Of a DNA stretch of 64,000 nt, positions 11,720 to 22,795 are shown piece after piece. This DNA is from Zoogloea sp. LCSB751. GTDB lineage: Bacteria > Pseudomonadota > Gammaproteobacteria > Burkholderiales > Rhodocyclaceae. The notes under the pieces are model-generated. The model searched no databases. It saw nothing but the letters and a program-made list of their open reading frames with translations, and was not told the origin of the DNA. The stretch is taken from NCBI RefSeq assembly GCF_002028455.1, contig NZ_MWUM01000007.1:124001-188000 (forward strand). The letters run 5' to 3'. Position 1 is the stretch's first letter. Every line of letters starts with the position of its first letter. Made by a program: the position numbers and the translations under genes.

Positions 11720-14700
11720 ATGCAACTCTCACGGCGCCAGTTCTTCAAGGTAGCGGCGGGGGGCTTGACCGGCTCGAGTCTGGTCGCGATGGGCTTCTCG
11801 CCCACCGCGGCCCTCGCCGAAGTCCGCACTTTCAAGCTCGCGCGCACCACCGAAACGCGCAACACCTGTCCGTACTGCTCGGTCGGGTGCGGCATCATCA
11901 TGTACAGCCTGGGCGACGGGGCCAAAAACGCCCACGCCGAGATCATCCACATCGAGGGCGACCCGGACCATCCGGTCAACCGCGGCACCCTGTGCCCGAA
12001 GGGCGCCGGCCTGCTCGACTTCGTGCACAGCAAGAACCGCCTGAAATTCCCGGAAGTGCGCGAGCCGGGCAGCAAGGAATGGAAACGCATCGGCTGGGAC
12101 GAGGCCTTCGGCCGCATCGCCAAGCTGATCAAGGAAGACCGCGACGCCAACTTCATCGCCAAGAACGCCGACGGCGTGACGGTGAACCGCTGGCTGAGCA
12201 CCGGCTTCCTCGCCGCCTCCGCCTCCAGCAACGAATCCGGCTACATCACCCACAAGGTGGTGCGCAGCCTGGGGATGCTCGCATTCGATAACCAAGCGCG
12301 TGTCTGACACGGCCCGACGGTGGCAAGTCTTGCCCCGACGTATGGCCGTGGCGCCATGACCAATCACTGGACCGACATCAAGAATGCGGACGTGATCCTG
12401 ATCATGGGCGGAAACGCCGCCGAAGCCCACCCCTGCGGCTTCAAATGGGTGACCGAAGCGAAGGCCAAGAACAAGGCCCGCCTGGTCGTCGTGGACCCGC
12501 GCTTCACGCGGTCTGCTGCGCTGGCCGACCTGTACGCGCCGATCCGCACCGGCACCGACATCGCCTTCCTCGGCGGGGTGATCAACTACCTGATCACCAA
12601 CGACAAGGTGCACATGGACTACATCAAGTCCTACACCGACATAAGCTTCCTCGTGAAGGAGGAATTCGCCTTCGCGGACGGCTTCTTCACCGGCTACGAC
12701 GCCGACAAGCGCAAGTACGACAAGGCCAGCTGGGAATACCAGATGGGCGAGGACGGCTACGTCAAGACCGACCCGAGCCTGCAGGACCCGCACTGCGTGT
12801 GGAACCTGATGAAGGCCCACTTCAGCCGCTACACGCCCGACGTGGTCGAGCAGATCTGCGGCACGCCGAAGGCCAAGTTCCTGCAGGTGGCCGAGCTGCT
12901 CGCCTCCAGCCACACGCCGGACCGGGTGATGACCATCCTCTACGCCCTCGGCTGGACCCAGCACAGCGTTGGCTCGCAGATCATCCGTACCGCGGCGATG
13001 ATGCAGTTGCTGCTCGGCAACATCGGCCGGGCCGGCGGCGGCGTGAATGCCCTGCGCGGCCACTCCAACATCCAGGGCCTCACCGACCTGGGCCTGCTGT
13101 CCAACCTGCTGCCTGGCTACATGACCCTGCCCGGCGAAAAGGAAACCGACTACGAGCAGTACATCGCCAAGCGCGCGCCGAAGCCGATGCGCCCGGGGCA
13201 GATGTCCTACTGGCAGAACTACGGCAAGTTCCACGTCAGCCTGATGAAGGCCTGGTACGGCGCGGCCGCCACCAAGGAGAACAACTGGGCCTTCGACTAC
13301 CTGCCCAAGCTGGACAAGACCTACGACGTGCTGCAGGTCTTCGAGCTGATGCATCAGGGCAAGATGAACGGCTATGTGGCGCAGGGCTTCAACCCGCTGA
13401 ACTCCTTCCCGAACAAGGCGAAGGTCGGCGCGGCGCTGTCCAAGCTGAAGTTCCTGGTCATCATCGACCCGCTGGCCACCGAGACCTCGGAGTTCTGGCA
13501 GAACCACGGCGAGTTCAACGACGTGGATCCGGCCAAGATCCAGACCACGGTGTTCCGCCTGCCGTCCACCTGCTTCGCGGAGGAAGACGGGGCGATCATC
13601 AACTCCGGCCGCTGGCTGCAATGGCACTGGAAGGGCGCCGAACCCCCCGGCGAAGCCAAGGGCGACCCAGAGATCATGGCCGGCATCTTCCTGCGCCTGC
13701 GGGAGATGTACAAGAAGGACGGCGGCGCCTTCCCGGACCCGATCCTCAACCTCACCTGGCCCTACAAGGTGCCCCACGAGCCGTCCGCCGAAGAGCTGGC
13801 CAAGGAGTACAACGGCAAGACCTTCGCCGACCAGCTCGACTCGAAGGACCCGACCAAGGTCGTCAAGAAAGCCGGCGAGCTGCTCGACTCCTTCGCCCAG
13901 CTGAAGGACGATGGCTCTACCGCGTCGGGCTGCTGGATCTTCACCGGCGCGTGGACCGAGAAGGGCAACATGATGGCCCGGCGCGACAACGCCGATCCGT
14001 ACCAGAACGGCCAGACCCTCGGCTGGGCCTTCGCATGGCCGGCCAACCGGCGCATTCTCTACAACCGCGCCGCCGCCGACCCGTCCGGCAAGCCGTGGGA
14101 CCCGAAGCGCAAGCAGGTCTGGTGGGATGGCGCCCAGGGCAAATGGGTAGGTTCCGACGTGCCCGACTTCAAGGTGGACTCCGCCCCCGAGGACGGCATG
14201 AGCCCCTTCATCATGAACCCCGAAGGCGTGGCCCGCTTCTTCGCCCGCGGCATGATGAACGAAGGTCCGTTCCCCGAGCACTACGAGCCCTTCGAGACGC
14301 CGATCGGCATCAATCCGATGCACCCGAACAACCCCAAGGCCACGTCCAACCCGGCCGCACGGGTGTTCAAGGGCGACATGGAAGCCTTCGGCAAGGCCAA
14401 GGAGTTTCCGTACGCGGCCACTACCTACCGGCTCACCGAGCACTTCCACTACTGGACCAAGCACGTCGAGTCCAACGCCATCATCCAGCCAGAGCAGTTC
14501 GTCGAGATCGGCGAGGCGCTGGCCGCGGAGAAGGGCATCAAGGCCGGCGACAAGGTCAAGGTCAGCTCCAACCGCGGCTACATCAAGGCGGTGGCGGTGG
14601 TGACCAAGCGCATCCAGCCCCTCAAGGTCGACGGAAAGATCGTCCACCACGTCGGGATTCCACTCCACTGGGGTTTCAAGGGGGTGGCCAAGAACGGCTT

Positions 14701-14791
14701 CATCACCAACACCCTGACGCCTTTCGTGGGAGACGGAAACACCCAGACGCCGGAGTTCAAGTCCTTCCTGGTCAACGTCGAGAAAGCCTGA
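11720..14791 (+). CDS. fdnG: Formate dehydrogenase-N alpha subunit, selenocysteine-containing
   Basis: Catalytic molybdopterin subunit of respiratory formate dehydrogenase, oxidising formate to CO2 in the periplasm. The reading frame is interrupted by one TGA at 12305-12307, which must be read as selenocysteine 196: the context [17 protein letters not shown] is that of Escherichia coli FdnG, where residue 196 is also Sec. Read through, the protein is 1,023 residues, the family's normal size. It opens with a Tat signal (SRRQFFK), then the [4Fe-4S] motif CPYCSVGCG. The C-terminal MGD-binding domain begins around residue 890. fdxH follows with ten bases of spacing. Confidence 0.95.
12305..12350 (+). 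promoter_or_regulatory. SECIS element and selenocysteine UGA codon of fdnG
   Basis: UGA at 12305-12307 is followed at once by CACGGCC (12308-12314), which pairs with GGCCGTG (12344-12350). Inside, GGCAA (12322-12326) pairs with TTGCC (12330-12334) around a GTC loop, reproducing the AAGUCUU apex recognised by SelB in E. coli fdnG. This recodes UGA as Sec. Confidence 0.92.
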
Positions 14792-14801
14792 GGAACGCAC
14801 C

Positions 14802-15698
14802 ATGGCACTGCAATCACTGGATATCGCCAAGCGCTCGGCCACGACCACCGAGCCCCCCCACGCGCGCAAGACCATCGAGGTCGCCAAGCTCATCGACGTC
14901 TCCAAGTGCATCGGCTGCAAGGCCTGCCAGGTGGCGTGCATGCAGTGGAACGACCTGCGCGACGAAGTCGGCAGCTGCGGCGGCACCTACGACAACCCGA
15001 CGGACATGACCGACCAATCCTGGACGGTCATGCGCTACGCCGAAGTCGAATCGGAAGAACGCGGCCTCGAGTGGCTGATCCGCAAGGACGGCTGCATGCA
15101 CTGCGAGGACCCGGGCTGCCTGAAGGCCTGCCCGTCGCCGGGCGCCATCATCAAGTATGCCAACGGGATCGTGGATTTCCACCAGGAAAACTGCATCGGC
15201 TGCGGCTACTGCGTGACCGGCTGCCCGTTCAACGTGCCGCGCATCTCCAAGAAGGACAGCAAGGCCTACAAATGCACGCTGTGCTCCGACCGCGTCGCGG
15301 TCGGGCTCGAGCCGGCCTGCGTGAAGGTCTGTCCGACCGGCAGCATCAGCTTCGGCTCCAAGGAGGACATGAAGGAGCTGGCCGAGGAGCGCGTCGCCGA
15401 GCTGCAGGAACGGGGCTTCAAGAACGCCGGCCTGTACGACCCGGCCGGCGTGGGCGGCACGCACGTCATGTACGTGCTCAACCACGCCGACAAGCCGAGC
15501 CTGTACAGCGGCCTGCCGAACGACCCGACGATCGCACCCACCGTCTCCCTGTGGAAGGGCTTCACCAAGCCCCTGGCCATGGCCGGCATTGCCGCCGCGG
15601 CACTGGGCGGCCTGTTCCACTACGTGATGAAGGGTCCGAACGAAGTGTCGAAGGAAGTCGAAGCCGAAGTCGAGAAGGAACTGGAGGCTGAAAAATGA
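14802..15698 (+). CDS. fdxH: Formate dehydrogenase-N beta (iron-sulfur) subunit
   Basis: A 298-residue electron-transfer subunit with four [4Fe-4S] cysteine groups: [35 protein letters not shown] and CTLCSDR...CVKVCP. A single C-terminal membrane helix (about 253-270) anchors it, as in E. coli FdnH. It passes electrons from the Sec/Mo centre to the cytochrome subunit. Its end overlaps the start of fdnI by four bases. Confidence 0.95.
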   Translation: MALQSLDIAKRSATTTEPPHARKTIEVAKLIDVSKCIGCKACQVACMQWNDLRDEVGSCGGTYDNPTDMTDQSWTVMRYAEVESEERGLEWLIRKDGCMHCEDPGCLKACPSPGAIIKYANGIVDFHQENCIGCGYCVTGCPFNVPRISKKDSKAYKCTLCSDRVAVGLEPACVKVCPTGSISFGSKEDMKELAEERVAELQERGFKNAGLYDPAGVGGTHVMYVLNHADKPSLYSGLPNDPTIAPTVSLWKGFTKPLAMAGIAAAALGGLFHYVMKGPNEVSKEVEAEVEKELEAEK

Positions 15699-16321
15699 TC
15701 CGCGATCCGTCCGACCTGCAACGCTACAACGCGTCCGAAAGGGCCAACCACTGGGTCGTGGGCATCTGCTTCATCCTGCTCGCGCTGTCCGGCCTGGCCC
15801 TCTTCCATCCGGCCCTGTTCCCGCTCACCGGCCTGTTCGGCGGCGGGGTGTGGACGCGCATCCTGCACCCCTTCGTGGGCGTCGTGATGATGCTGTTCTT
15901 CGTGGTGATGTTCTTCCGCTTCAAGCATCTCAACCAGATGACCCAGACCGACTGGGAATGGGTCAAACGGGCCAAGGAGATGGTGGACGGCGACGACCAC
16001 AACATGCCGGAAATGGGCAAGTACAACGGGGGCCAGAAGCTGCTGTTCTGGTTCCTCGGTGCCGCCGTGCTGGTGCTCTTCGCATCGGGCATCGTCATCT
16101 GGCGGGCGTACTTCTCGGCCTACTTCCCGATCGGCGTGATCCGCATCGGCGCGTTGCTGCACTCCGCCTTCGCGGCGCTGATGATCATTGCGATCATCGT
16201 GCACGTGTATGCGGCAATCTGGGTGCGCGGCACCATCCGGGCCATGCTGTACGGCACCGTGACCCGCGCCTGGGCCAAGCAGCACCACCGGGCCTGGTAT
16301 CGCCAGGTGACCGGCAAGTAG
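15695..16321 (+). CDS. fdnI: Formate dehydrogenase-N cytochrome b556 (gamma) subunit
   Basis: A 208-residue membrane protein with four hydrophobic helices and the conserved heme-ligand region ([14 protein letters not shown] at the N-terminus; [28 protein letters not shown]). It transfers electrons from FdxH to quinone at the cytoplasmic side of the membrane. It completes the fdnGHI trio; a long hairpin of the repeat family follows. Confidence 0.93.
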   Translation: MIRDPSDLQRYNASERANHWVVGICFILLALSGLALFHPALFPLTGLFGGGVWTRILHPFVGVVMMLFFVVMFFRFKHLNQMTQTDWEWVKRAKEMVDGDDHNMPEMGKYNGGQKLLFWFLGAAVLVLFASGIVIWRAYFSAYFPIGVIRIGALLHSAFAALMIIAIIVHVYAAIWVRGTIRAMLYGTVTRAWAKQHHRAWYRQVTGK

Positions 16322-16325
16322 GAAA

Positions 16326-16387
16326 GGGGGCGGATCCGTTCGCCGGCGAGCCGCTGGTTGCGACGGCGGACGAATGAATTTGCCCCC
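16326..16387. repeat. Long imperfect hairpin after fdnI (repeat family copy 2)
   Basis: GGGGGC and a CGTTCGCCG arm at the left pair with CGGCGGACG and GCCCCC at the right. The right arm contains ACGAATGAATTTGCCCC, a variant of the palindrome core seen at 2220-2255. It may attenuate or stabilise the fdn message before fdhE. Confidence 0.55.
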
Positions 16388-16476
16388 ACATGGATCCCGG
16401 ATCAATCCACACACGGATATTTCCCTGTTCGACGGGGCCCGATCCCAAGCCAGGCCCCGTACTTTTTTGGACCGCC

Positions 16477-17406
16477 ATGCAGAAACTGCTTTCCCCCGAG
16501 GAAATCGCCACCCAGGCCGGCAGCGAGGGCAACACCAACCGCCTGCCCGCCCCGCGCCTGTTCGCAGAGCGCGCCGCCCGCCTGCGCACGCTGGCCGACG
16601 GCCACGCGATGGTCGACTTCCTGCGCTTCGCCGCCTGCCTCGCCAACGCCCAGCAAACCTGGCTCGACAAGCACGGCACCACCGCCCGCCCCGATTCCGC
16701 CCACCTGGAACGCTGCCGCCAGCACGGCATGCCGCCCCTCGATGCCCAGGGCGCCGAACTGCCCGCCGACTGGCAGGACAGCTTGAAGACCCTCGCCGCC
16801 GACGTCGCCGCCCACGCGCCGGCCGGCCTGCAGAACGCCATCGCCGAACTGGCGGACTTCCCCGCCGAGCGCCTCGACGCCCTTGCCCGCGCCATCCTGC
16901 GCTGCGAAGAAGACCTCTCCAACCCACTCGAACTGGCCCTCGCACCCTTGATCGGCGCCGCGCTGCAGGTGCAGTGGACCGCCCGTGCGCAGGCCTTGCA
17001 GGTCGGCGACATCCCGGCCGGCTTCGAGGACAGCCTGTGCCCCGCCTGCGGCTCCCATCCGGTGGCCTCCATCGTGCGCATCGGCGATGCCGGCCACGGC
17101 GTGCGCTACGCCGCTTGCAGCCTGTGCGCCTGCGAATGGCACGTGACGCGCATCAAGTGCGTGCCCTGCCACAACACCCGCGACATCGCCTACCAGGGCC
17201 TCGAAAACGCGCAGGGCGATCCGCACCCCGCCGTGAAGGCGGAGACTTGCCCCGAGTGCCATTCCAGCCTGAAGATCGTGTCGATGGAGAAGGACCCGCT
17301 GGTGGAGGCCTTCGCCGACGACCTGGCCACCCTCGCCCTCGATATGCTGGTGGACGAGACCGGTTTCCACCGGGCCGGCCGCAACCTGTTCCTGTTCACT
17401 CCCTAG
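16477..17406 (+). CDS. fdhE: Formate dehydrogenase accessory protein FdhE
   Basis: A 309-residue cytoplasmic protein, the same length as E. coli FdhE, needed to mature respiratory formate dehydrogenases. Paired CxxC motifs mark the rubredoxin-like metal region: [23 protein letters not shown] and CPECHS. The start MQKLLSPEE is preferred over an earlier in-frame ATG at 16390, which would add 29 residues overlapping the hairpin. selA begins 13 bases after it, so fdhE links the enzyme genes to the selenocysteine genes. Confidence 0.92.
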   Translation: MQKLLSPEEIATQAGSEGNTNRLPAPRLFAERAARLRTLADGHAMVDFLRFAACLANAQQTWLDKHGTTARPDSAHLERCRQHGMPPLDAQGAELPADWQDSLKTLAADVAAHAPAGLQNAIAELADFPAERLDALARAILRCEEDLSNPLELALAPLIGAALQVQWTARAQALQVGDIPAGFEDSLCPACGSHPVASIVRIGDAGHGVRYAACSLCACEWHVTRIKCVPCHNTRDIAYQGLENAQGDPHPAVKAETCPECHSSLKIVSMEKDPLVEAFADDLATLALDMLVDETGFHRAGRNLFLFTP

Positions 17407-17419
17407 GAGACTCCCCACG

Positions 17420-18847
17420 ATGGCGTCCATGGTCCATGGCACCACGTCCGACGACAGCACCGCCTACCGCGCCCTGCCCAGTCTAGACCGGCTGCTCACC
17501 GCCGCCCCCGGCCTCGTCGCCGCGCACGGGCGCACTGAAACCACCCAGGCCCTGCGCGACACGCTGGCCGACGCCCGGCGCCGCATCGGCTCTGGCGAGG
17601 CCGCCCCGGACAGCGCCGGCTTGCTGGAAAACGCGAGCGCGCGCCTGGCGGCGCGCGCTGGTCCACGACTGAAACAGGTGTTCAACCTGACCGGCACCGT
17701 CCTGCATACCAACCTGGGGCGGGCCGTACTGCCCGACGAAGCCATCGCCGCGATGGTGAATGCCGCCCGCTCCCCCTCCGCGCTCGAATACGACGTGGAC
17801 AGCGGCGGCCGCGGCGACCGCGACGACGTCGTCAATGAACTGCTACAGGAACTCACCGGTGCCGAAGCCGCCACCGTCGTGAACAACAACGCCGCCGCGG
17901 TTTTCCTGCTCCTCAACACCCTCGCCCAGCGCAAGGAAGTCATCGTCTCCCGCGGCGAACTGGTGGAGATCGGCGGCGCCTTCCGCGTGCCGGACATCAT
18001 GAAACGGGCCGGCGCCAGGCTGGTCGAAGTGGGCTGCACCAACCGCACTCACCCGCGGGATTTCGAGGAAGCCATCGGCCCCCGCACGGGCCTGCTGATG
18101 AAGATCCACACCAGCAACTACGCAATCGAGGGCTTCACCGCCAGCGTGGCCCAAGCCGACATGGCGCGCATCGCCCACGCCCACGGCCTGCCCTTCATCG
18201 AAGACCTGGGCAGTGGCACGCTGACGGACCTGGAACGCTGGAACCTGCCCCACGAACCGACGCCGCGGGAAGCCATCGCCAACGGCGCCGACCTGGTGAC
18301 GTTCTCCGGCGACAAGCTGCTCGGCGGCCCCCAGGCCGGCATCCTGGTCGGCCGCCAGGACCTGATCGGCAAGATCAAAAAGAACCCCCTCAAGCGTGCG
18401 CTGCGCGTCGGCAAGATCACCCTGGCCGGCCTGGAAGCCGTGCTGCGCCTGTACCGCGATCCGGACACGCTGGCCGAGCGGCTGACCACGCTGCGCCTGC
18501 TGACCCGCCCCCGCGACGCCATGCTGGCCCAGGCCGAGCGCCTGAAGCCCACCATCGCCCAGGCCCTGACCGGCTGGCCACTGACGGTGAGCATCGAACC
18601 CATGCTGTCGCAGATCGGCTCCGGCAGCCTGCCGGTGGACCGCCTGCCGTCCGCCGGCCTGGTGTTCCGCCCGCAGGGCCGCAAGAGCGGCGTGCTCAAC
18701 CGCCTTGAAACCGCGCTGCGCGGCCTGCCGCTACCGGTCATCGGGCGCATCGCCGACAACGCACTGCACCTGGACCTGCGCTGCCTACCGGAACGGGACG
18801 AAGCCGCTTTCCTCGCCCAGTTCAGCCTGGGACTCAAGCCATGCTGA
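17420..18847 (+). CDS. selA: L-seryl-tRNA(Sec) selenium transferase
   Basis: PLP enzyme that converts seryl-tRNA(Sec) to selenocysteinyl-tRNA(Sec) using selenophosphate. At 475 residues it has the full SelA length. The PLP lysine is in [15 protein letters not shown] (about residue 298). The N-terminal domain begins PSLDRLL and the core motif is [21 protein letters not shown] lies nine bases before the start. Its stop overlaps the selB start (ATGCTGA). Confidence 0.96.
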   Translation: MASMVHGTTSDDSTAYRALPSLDRLLTAAPGLVAAHGRTETTQALRDTLADARRRIGSGEAAPDSAGLLENASARLAARAGPRLKQVFNLTGTVLHTNLGRAVLPDEAIAAMVNAARSPSALEYDVDSGGRGDRDDVVNELLQELTGAEAATVVNNNAAAVFLLLNTLAQRKEVIVSRGELVEIGGAFRVPDIMKRAGARLVEVGCTNRTHPRDFEEAIGPRTGLLMKIHTSNYAIEGFTASVAQADMARIAHAHGLPFIEDLGSGTLTDLERWNLPHEPTPREAIANGADLVTFSGDKLLGGPQAGILVGRQDLIGKIKKNPLKRALRVGKITLAGLEAVLRLYRDPDTLAERLTTLRLLTRPRDAMLAQAERLKPTIAQALTGWPLTVSIEPMLSQIGSGSLPVDRLPSAGLVFRPQGRKSGVLNRLETALRGLPLPVIGRIADNALHLDLRCLPERDEAAFLAQFSLGLKPC

Positions 18848-20775
18848 TCGGCACCGCCGGCCACATCGACCACGGCAAGACGACGTTGGTCCGCGCCCTC
18901 ACCGGCGTGGACACCGACCGCCTGCCGGAAGAAAAGCGCCGCGGCATCACCATCGAGCTGGGCTATGCCTACCTGCCCGTCGCCACAGACGCCGACGGAC
19001 CGGAACAGGTGATCGGCTTTGTGGATGTACCCGGCCATGAGAAATTCGTGCCGACCATGCTGGCCGGCGCCAGCGGCGTGGATTTCGCGCTGCTGGTGGT
19101 CGCCGCTGACGACGGCCCGATGCCGCAGACCCGCGAGCACCTGCAGATCCTCCAGCTGCTCGGTTTGACACACGGCGCAGTGGCGCTCACCAAGGCCGAC
19201 CGGGCCAGCCCGGAACGCCTCGCCGAGGTCAGCGCCGAAATCCGCGCCCTGCTCGCCCCGACGGCCCTCGCCGACGCGCCGATCTTTCCGGTATCGGCGG
19301 TCAACGGCGACGGCATCGCCGAACTGCGCCAGCACCTGTTGGACGCCGCGCAGCGCCTGCCGCAACGCGCCGCCGACGGGGAATTCCGGCTGGCCGTGGA
19401 CCGGGTGTTCACGCTGGCCGGCGCCGGCACCATCGTCGCCGGCACCGTGCACGCCGGCCAGGTGAAGATCGGCGACACCGTGCACCTCACCCTGTCCGGC
19501 AAGAGCGCCCGCGTGCGCAGCCTCCATGTGCAGAACCGCAAGGCCGACAGCGGCCACGCCGGACAGCGCTGCGCGCTGAACCTGGCCGGGCTGGCGGTGG
19601 AAGAGATCAAGCGCGGCGACTGGCTGGTCGGCCGCGCCGACACCCTGCCAGCCCAACGCCTCGACCTGGATCTACAGTTGTCCACCGACGCCCCGCGCGC
19701 GCTGGCCCACGGCGCCGTCGTGCAGATCCACCACGGCACGCGCCATGTGTTGGGGCGGGTCGCGCTTCTCGACGCCGCCCTAGAAAAGACCGGCCTGCCG
19801 CCCGGCGAACACTGCCTCGCCCAGGTCGTCGCCGACACGCCGCTGCACGCCTGCCGCGGCGACCTACTGGTGCTGCGCGACGGCCATGGCCAGCACACCC
19901 TCGGCGGCGGACGCCTCCTCGATCCCTTCGGCCCACCGCGTCAGCGTCGCGCCCCCGCAAGGCTGGCGGCGCTGGCGGCTCAGGCCATCGCCGATCCGAC
20001 CCAACGCCTGTGCGCGGTGCTCGACCATGCCCCGCTGGGCGTCGACCTGCACCAGCTCTGCGCTGCCGAAAACCGCCGCCCAGAGCAGTTGCTGGCCCTG
20101 TTGCCCGCCGCCAGCGCCCATTACACCGACAAGGCCGACTGGCTGATCGGCAGCGCGTCACTGAACGCCCTGGCGACGCGGACCGAGGCACGCCTGGCCG
20201 ACTACCACGCACACAACAGCGACGAGCTGGGCATCGAACGCGACCGCCTGCGGCGCATGATCGCCCCGCAAGTGCCCGCCACCGCCTTCGCCGGCTGGCT
20301 GGAAACCTGGCTCGCCGCCGGCCGGCTGGCGCGCAGCGGCAGCGCCTGGCACCTGCCCGACCACCGGGTCGAGCTGGACGCCCGCGACCGCCAGCGCGCC
20401 GACAGGCTTCTGCCCTGGCTGCTCGACAAGCCCTTCGCCCCCCCCTGGGTGCGCGACATCGCCGCCCGGCTCGGCGAACCGGACAACCAGACCCGCGATC
20501 TGCTCAAGCGCCTCGCCGCCCGCGGCGAAGCCTGCCAGGTGGTGCGTGACCTGTTCTACGCGCCGGCGGCGATCCGCAACCTTGGCAGTATCGCCAGCGA
20601 ACTGACCGACGCCCAGGGCACCATCCGCGCCGCCGACTTCCGCGACCGCAGCGGGGTCGGACGCAAGCGGGCGATCCAGATCCTGGAATACTTCGACCGC
20701 GTCGGCTTCACCCGCAAGATCGGCCACGGACATGACGAACATCACCGAATACGCGGCGATCTTCCGGTAAATTAG
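18841..20775 (+). CDS. selB: Selenocysteine-specific translation elongation factor SelB
   Basis: A 644-residue GTPase that delivers Sec-tRNA(Sec) to UGA codons bearing a SECIS hairpin. G motifs are [29 protein letters not shown] and TKAD. Beta-barrel domains follow, then four winged-helix repeats from about residue 380 that bind the SECIS loop; the end is [21 protein letters not shown]. The gene lies 28 bases before selC. Confidence 0.96.
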   Translation: MLIGTAGHIDHGKTTLVRALTGVDTDRLPEEKRRGITIELGYAYLPVATDADGPEQVIGFVDVPGHEKFVPTMLAGASGVDFALLVVAADDGPMPQTREHLQILQLLGLTHGAVALTKADRASPERLAEVSAEIRALLAPTALADAPIFPVSAVNGDGIAELRQHLLDAAQRLPQRAADGEFRLAVDRVFTLAGAGTIVAGTVHAGQVKIGDTVHLTLSGKSARVRSLHVQNRKADSGHAGQRCALNLAGLAVEEIKRGDWLVGRADTLPAQRLDLDLQLSTDAPRALAHGAVVQIHHGTRHVLGRVALLDAALEKTGLPPGEHCLAQVVADTPLHACRGDLLVLRDGHGQHTLGGGRLLDPFGPPRQRRAPARLAALAAQAIADPTQRLCAVLDHAPLGVDLHQLCAAENRRPEQLLALLPAASAHYTDKADWLIGSASLNALATRTEARLADYHAHNSDELGIERDRLRRMIAPQVPATAFAGWLETWLAAGRLARSGSAWHLPDHRVELDARDRQRADRLLPWLLDKPFAPPWVRDIAARLGEPDNQTRDLLKRLAARGEACQVVRDLFYAPAAIRNLGSIASELTDAQGTIRAADFRDRSGVGRKRAIQILEYFDRVGFTRKIGHGHDEHHRIRGDLPVN

Positions 20776-20803
20776 ATCAAAAATACGGTAAAATTCATAA
20801 AAT

Positions 20804-20900
20804 GGAAGGGACGCGTCCCCCGGTGGGGCGACTGGTCTTCAAAACCAGGAGGGGCCGTCAACCGGTTCCTGGTGGGTTCGACTCCCATTCCCTTCCGCCA
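20804..20900 (+). tRNA. selC: tRNA-Sec (anticodon UCA)
   Basis: A 97-base selenocysteine tRNA. The eight-base acceptor arm GGAAGGGA pairs exactly with TCCCTTCC, followed by discriminator G and an encoded CCA. The anticodon stem CTGGT/ACCAG holds the loop CTTCAAA with anticodon TCA at 20839-20841. The long extra arm (GGGGCCG...) and the T arm GGTTCGACTCC are as in E. coli selC. Confidence 0.97.
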
Positions 20901-20933
20901 GCCTCCATCCTTTCCTGACGCCGAGCCACCACC

Positions 20934-21410
20934 ATGCCCCAGCTGCGCGGCTGCGATTTTCCCGACGAGCTGCTGTACCACGCGGACAGCCACCTGTGGT
21001 TCCAGCCCACCGGCCCCGGGCGCTTCCGGGTCGGCGTGACGCAGTTCGGCATCGCGCTGTCCGGCGAGATCCTGTTGTTCACGCCCAAGCCACTGGGCGC
21101 CGAACTGGACGCGGGGCGCGGTTTCGGTCTGCTGGAAGCTGGCAAGACGGTGTTTCCGGTCAAGACACCCTTCGACGCCCGTTTGCTGGACGCCAACCCG
21201 GCCCTCGACCCATCCGCCCGCATGATGAACCGGCGGCCCTTCAAGGCCTGGCTGGTGGAGCTGCAGGCCCTCGCCCCGCTGCCGCCCGGCCTGCTGCTGC
21301 CGTGGCGCGAAGCGCAGCCGGAGATCGAGAAGATCATGGAGCGCTACGCCTTCCGGGATCTGGCGGACTTTTCCGCCCCGCTGTTCCACGAGGACGACCG
21401 TGACTTCTGA
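20934..21410 (+). CDS. GcvH-like protein lacking the lipoylation lysine
   Basis: A 158-residue protein with the fold signature of glycine-cleavage H proteins (HLWFQPTGPGRFRVGVTQFGIALSGEILLFTPK...). Where GcvH has ESVKAASD, with the lipoyl-lysine, this protein reads GLLEAGKT, so glutamate replaces the lysine and classical lipoylation is unlikely. The C-terminus (EIEKIMERYAFRDLADFSAPLF) is unusual for GcvH. It overlaps the following DsrE-like gene by 11 bases and sits directly after selC. No gcvT or gcvP is near. A sulfur- or selenium-carrier role is a guess from context; lipoate-binding GcvH relatives are known in sulfur-oxidation systems. Confidence 0.7.
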   Translation: MPQLRGCDFPDELLYHADSHLWFQPTGPGRFRVGVTQFGIALSGEILLFTPKPLGAELDAGRGFGLLEAGKTVFPVKTPFDARLLDANPALDPSARMMNRRPFKAWLVELQALAPLPPGLLLPWREAQPEIEKIMERYAFRDLADFSAPLFHEDDRDF

Positions 21411-21801
21411 CACCGCCGCCCGCCCTGCGGAAAAGCTGGCCATCCTGGTGTGGGCAGCCGATCCGGGGCGGCCGGAACTGTGCGCGACGCCCTTCTATTT
21501 CGCCGCCGCCGCCGCGGCAATGGACGTGGAGGTGGAGATGTATTTCACCGCCCGCTCGGTGGAGTTGCTGCAGATCGGCATCGCCGAAAAGCTGGAAGCC
21601 GCAGCCGGCAGCGGCAAGTCCGTCGCCGATTTCCGCCGCGAAGCGCTCACTTTCGGCGTGAAGATGTATGCCTGCCCGACCGCCCTTATCAGCCACGGCG
21701 TCGATGCCGGCGCGCTGATCCCGGCCGTCACGGGCCAGGCGGGCGCCGCCGCCTTCATCGGCCGCAGCCTGGACCCATCCTGGCGGTCCCTCAGCTTCTG
21801 A
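21400..21801 (+). CDS. DsrE-family protein
   Basis: A 133-residue protein of the DsrE/DsrF-like superfamily, known for sulfur-relay carriers. The segment FGVKMYACPTALISHGV contains the cysteine at the position used by DsrE-type proteins for persulfide transfer; a second cysteine lies in ELCATPF. The GTG start has AGGA seven bases upstream and overlaps the GcvH-like gene, so the two are coupled. Peroxiredoxin-like members of the family lacking known function also fit. Confidence 0.72.
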   Translation: MTSDTAARPAEKLAILVWAADPGRPELCATPFYFAAAAAAMDVEVEMYFTARSVELLQIGIAEKLEAAAGSGKSVADFRREALTFGVKMYACPTALISHGVDAGALIPAVTGQAGAAAFIGRSLDPSWRSLSF

Positions 21802-22702
21802 CCGCAGCCCGGCGGCTAGCCAGCCAGCCGAACAGGGACAACAGCGTCAATCCGCCGCCAATCAGCAGGATGCCGGCGATCTCGGTAGTGCAGAATTCCT
21901 CGCCGAGGGTCAGACGCGACGACAAAATCGCCACCACCGGCGTACCCAGCACCGACAGGCTGGCCTCCCAGGCCGGCACCCGGTCGAGGATCCAGATCCA
22001 CAACCACCAGCACAGGGCCACGCTGGCCACCGACAGAAAAGCCAGGATCACCACGTAGTGCGCCGACCAGTCCGTCGCCGGCCCGGGCACCACAGCAGCC
22101 AACAGCACCAGCGGCAATGCGCCGACGATCATCTGCCAGGTGGTCAGCACCAGTAGGTCCACCGGCTGGCGGCTACGCAGGCGTTTGACGAGGATGGTGC
22201 CGATGGCCCAGCACAGCGCCGCGCTGAGGCCCAGCAGCTTGCTGAACAGGCTGGCATGCATGTTCCACGGCTCGATGATCAGCAGCAGGCCGGCGAGCGT
22301 ACACGCCGCTGCCAGCCACTGCTTGCCGCGCACCCGCTCGCCGAGGATCGGCCAGGCCATCAGCAGGGTCCAGATCGGCATAGTGAAGATCAGCACCGCG
22401 GTCTTCCCCGGTCCCCCCTCCACCAGCGCCCAGGTCTGGAACACCACGAAACCGCTGACCTGCACCAACCCGATGGCGCTGGTCGCCAACGGTGCCACCA
22501 GGCGCAGCGAGCGCCCGCTGAGCTTGACCGCCAGCACCAGCGCCAATGCGCCACCGACGGTACGCTGGGCCGCCAGCGCGAAGGGTGAAGCGAAAACCAG
22601 CCCCTGCTTGAGCAGGACCCAGGTGTAGCCCCAGGTGGACGACAGGACGATGAGCGCCAGCGCGGGCAGCCAGCGCGACGTGGAAGCAGACGATGCAGAC
22701 AT
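21791..22702 (-). CDS. EamA/DMT family transporter
   Basis: A ten-helix drug/metabolite transporter of about 303 residues with two EamA repeats (STWGYTWVLLKQGL at the start; SVLGTPVVAILSSRLTLGEEF in the second half). The substrate cannot be read from sequence. Its 3' end overlaps the end of the DsrE-like gene by 11 bases in convergent orientation. An alternative GTG start lies five codons upstream. Confidence 0.85.
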   Translation of the reverse strand: MSASSASTSRWLPALALIVLSSTWGYTWVLLKQGLVFASPFALAAQRTVGGALALVLAVKLSGRSLRLVAPLATSAIGLVQVSGFVVFQTWALVEGGPGKTAVLIFTMPIWTLLMAWPILGERVRGKQWLAAACTLAGLLLIIEPWNMHASLFSKLLGLSAALCWAIGTILVKRLRSRQPVDLLVLTTWQMIVGALPLVLLAAVVPGPATDWSAHYVVILAFLSVASVALCWWLWIWILDRVPAWEASLSVLGTPVVAILSSRLTLGEEFCTTEIAGILLIGGGLTLLSLFGWLASRRAAVRS

Positions 22703-22795
22703 GCGTGGAGCCGCCACGACAGACGGCAGGAAACGGAGAAAAGGCAGACCTGCCGGCGGTGGCGAAGTTCGCGCCCGCCGACGATGGCGCCGGTT

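Noticed and set aside
12305..12307. TGA in fdnG read as a frameshift or stop, splitting the gene into two
   Set aside because: The flanking motif, exact Sec position, SECIS pairing and the local selABC genes make recoding far more likely.
11729..14986. 1,085-codon minus-strand open frame opposite fdnG
   Set aside because: Composition follows the antisense of fdnG; no ribosome site or family resemblance.
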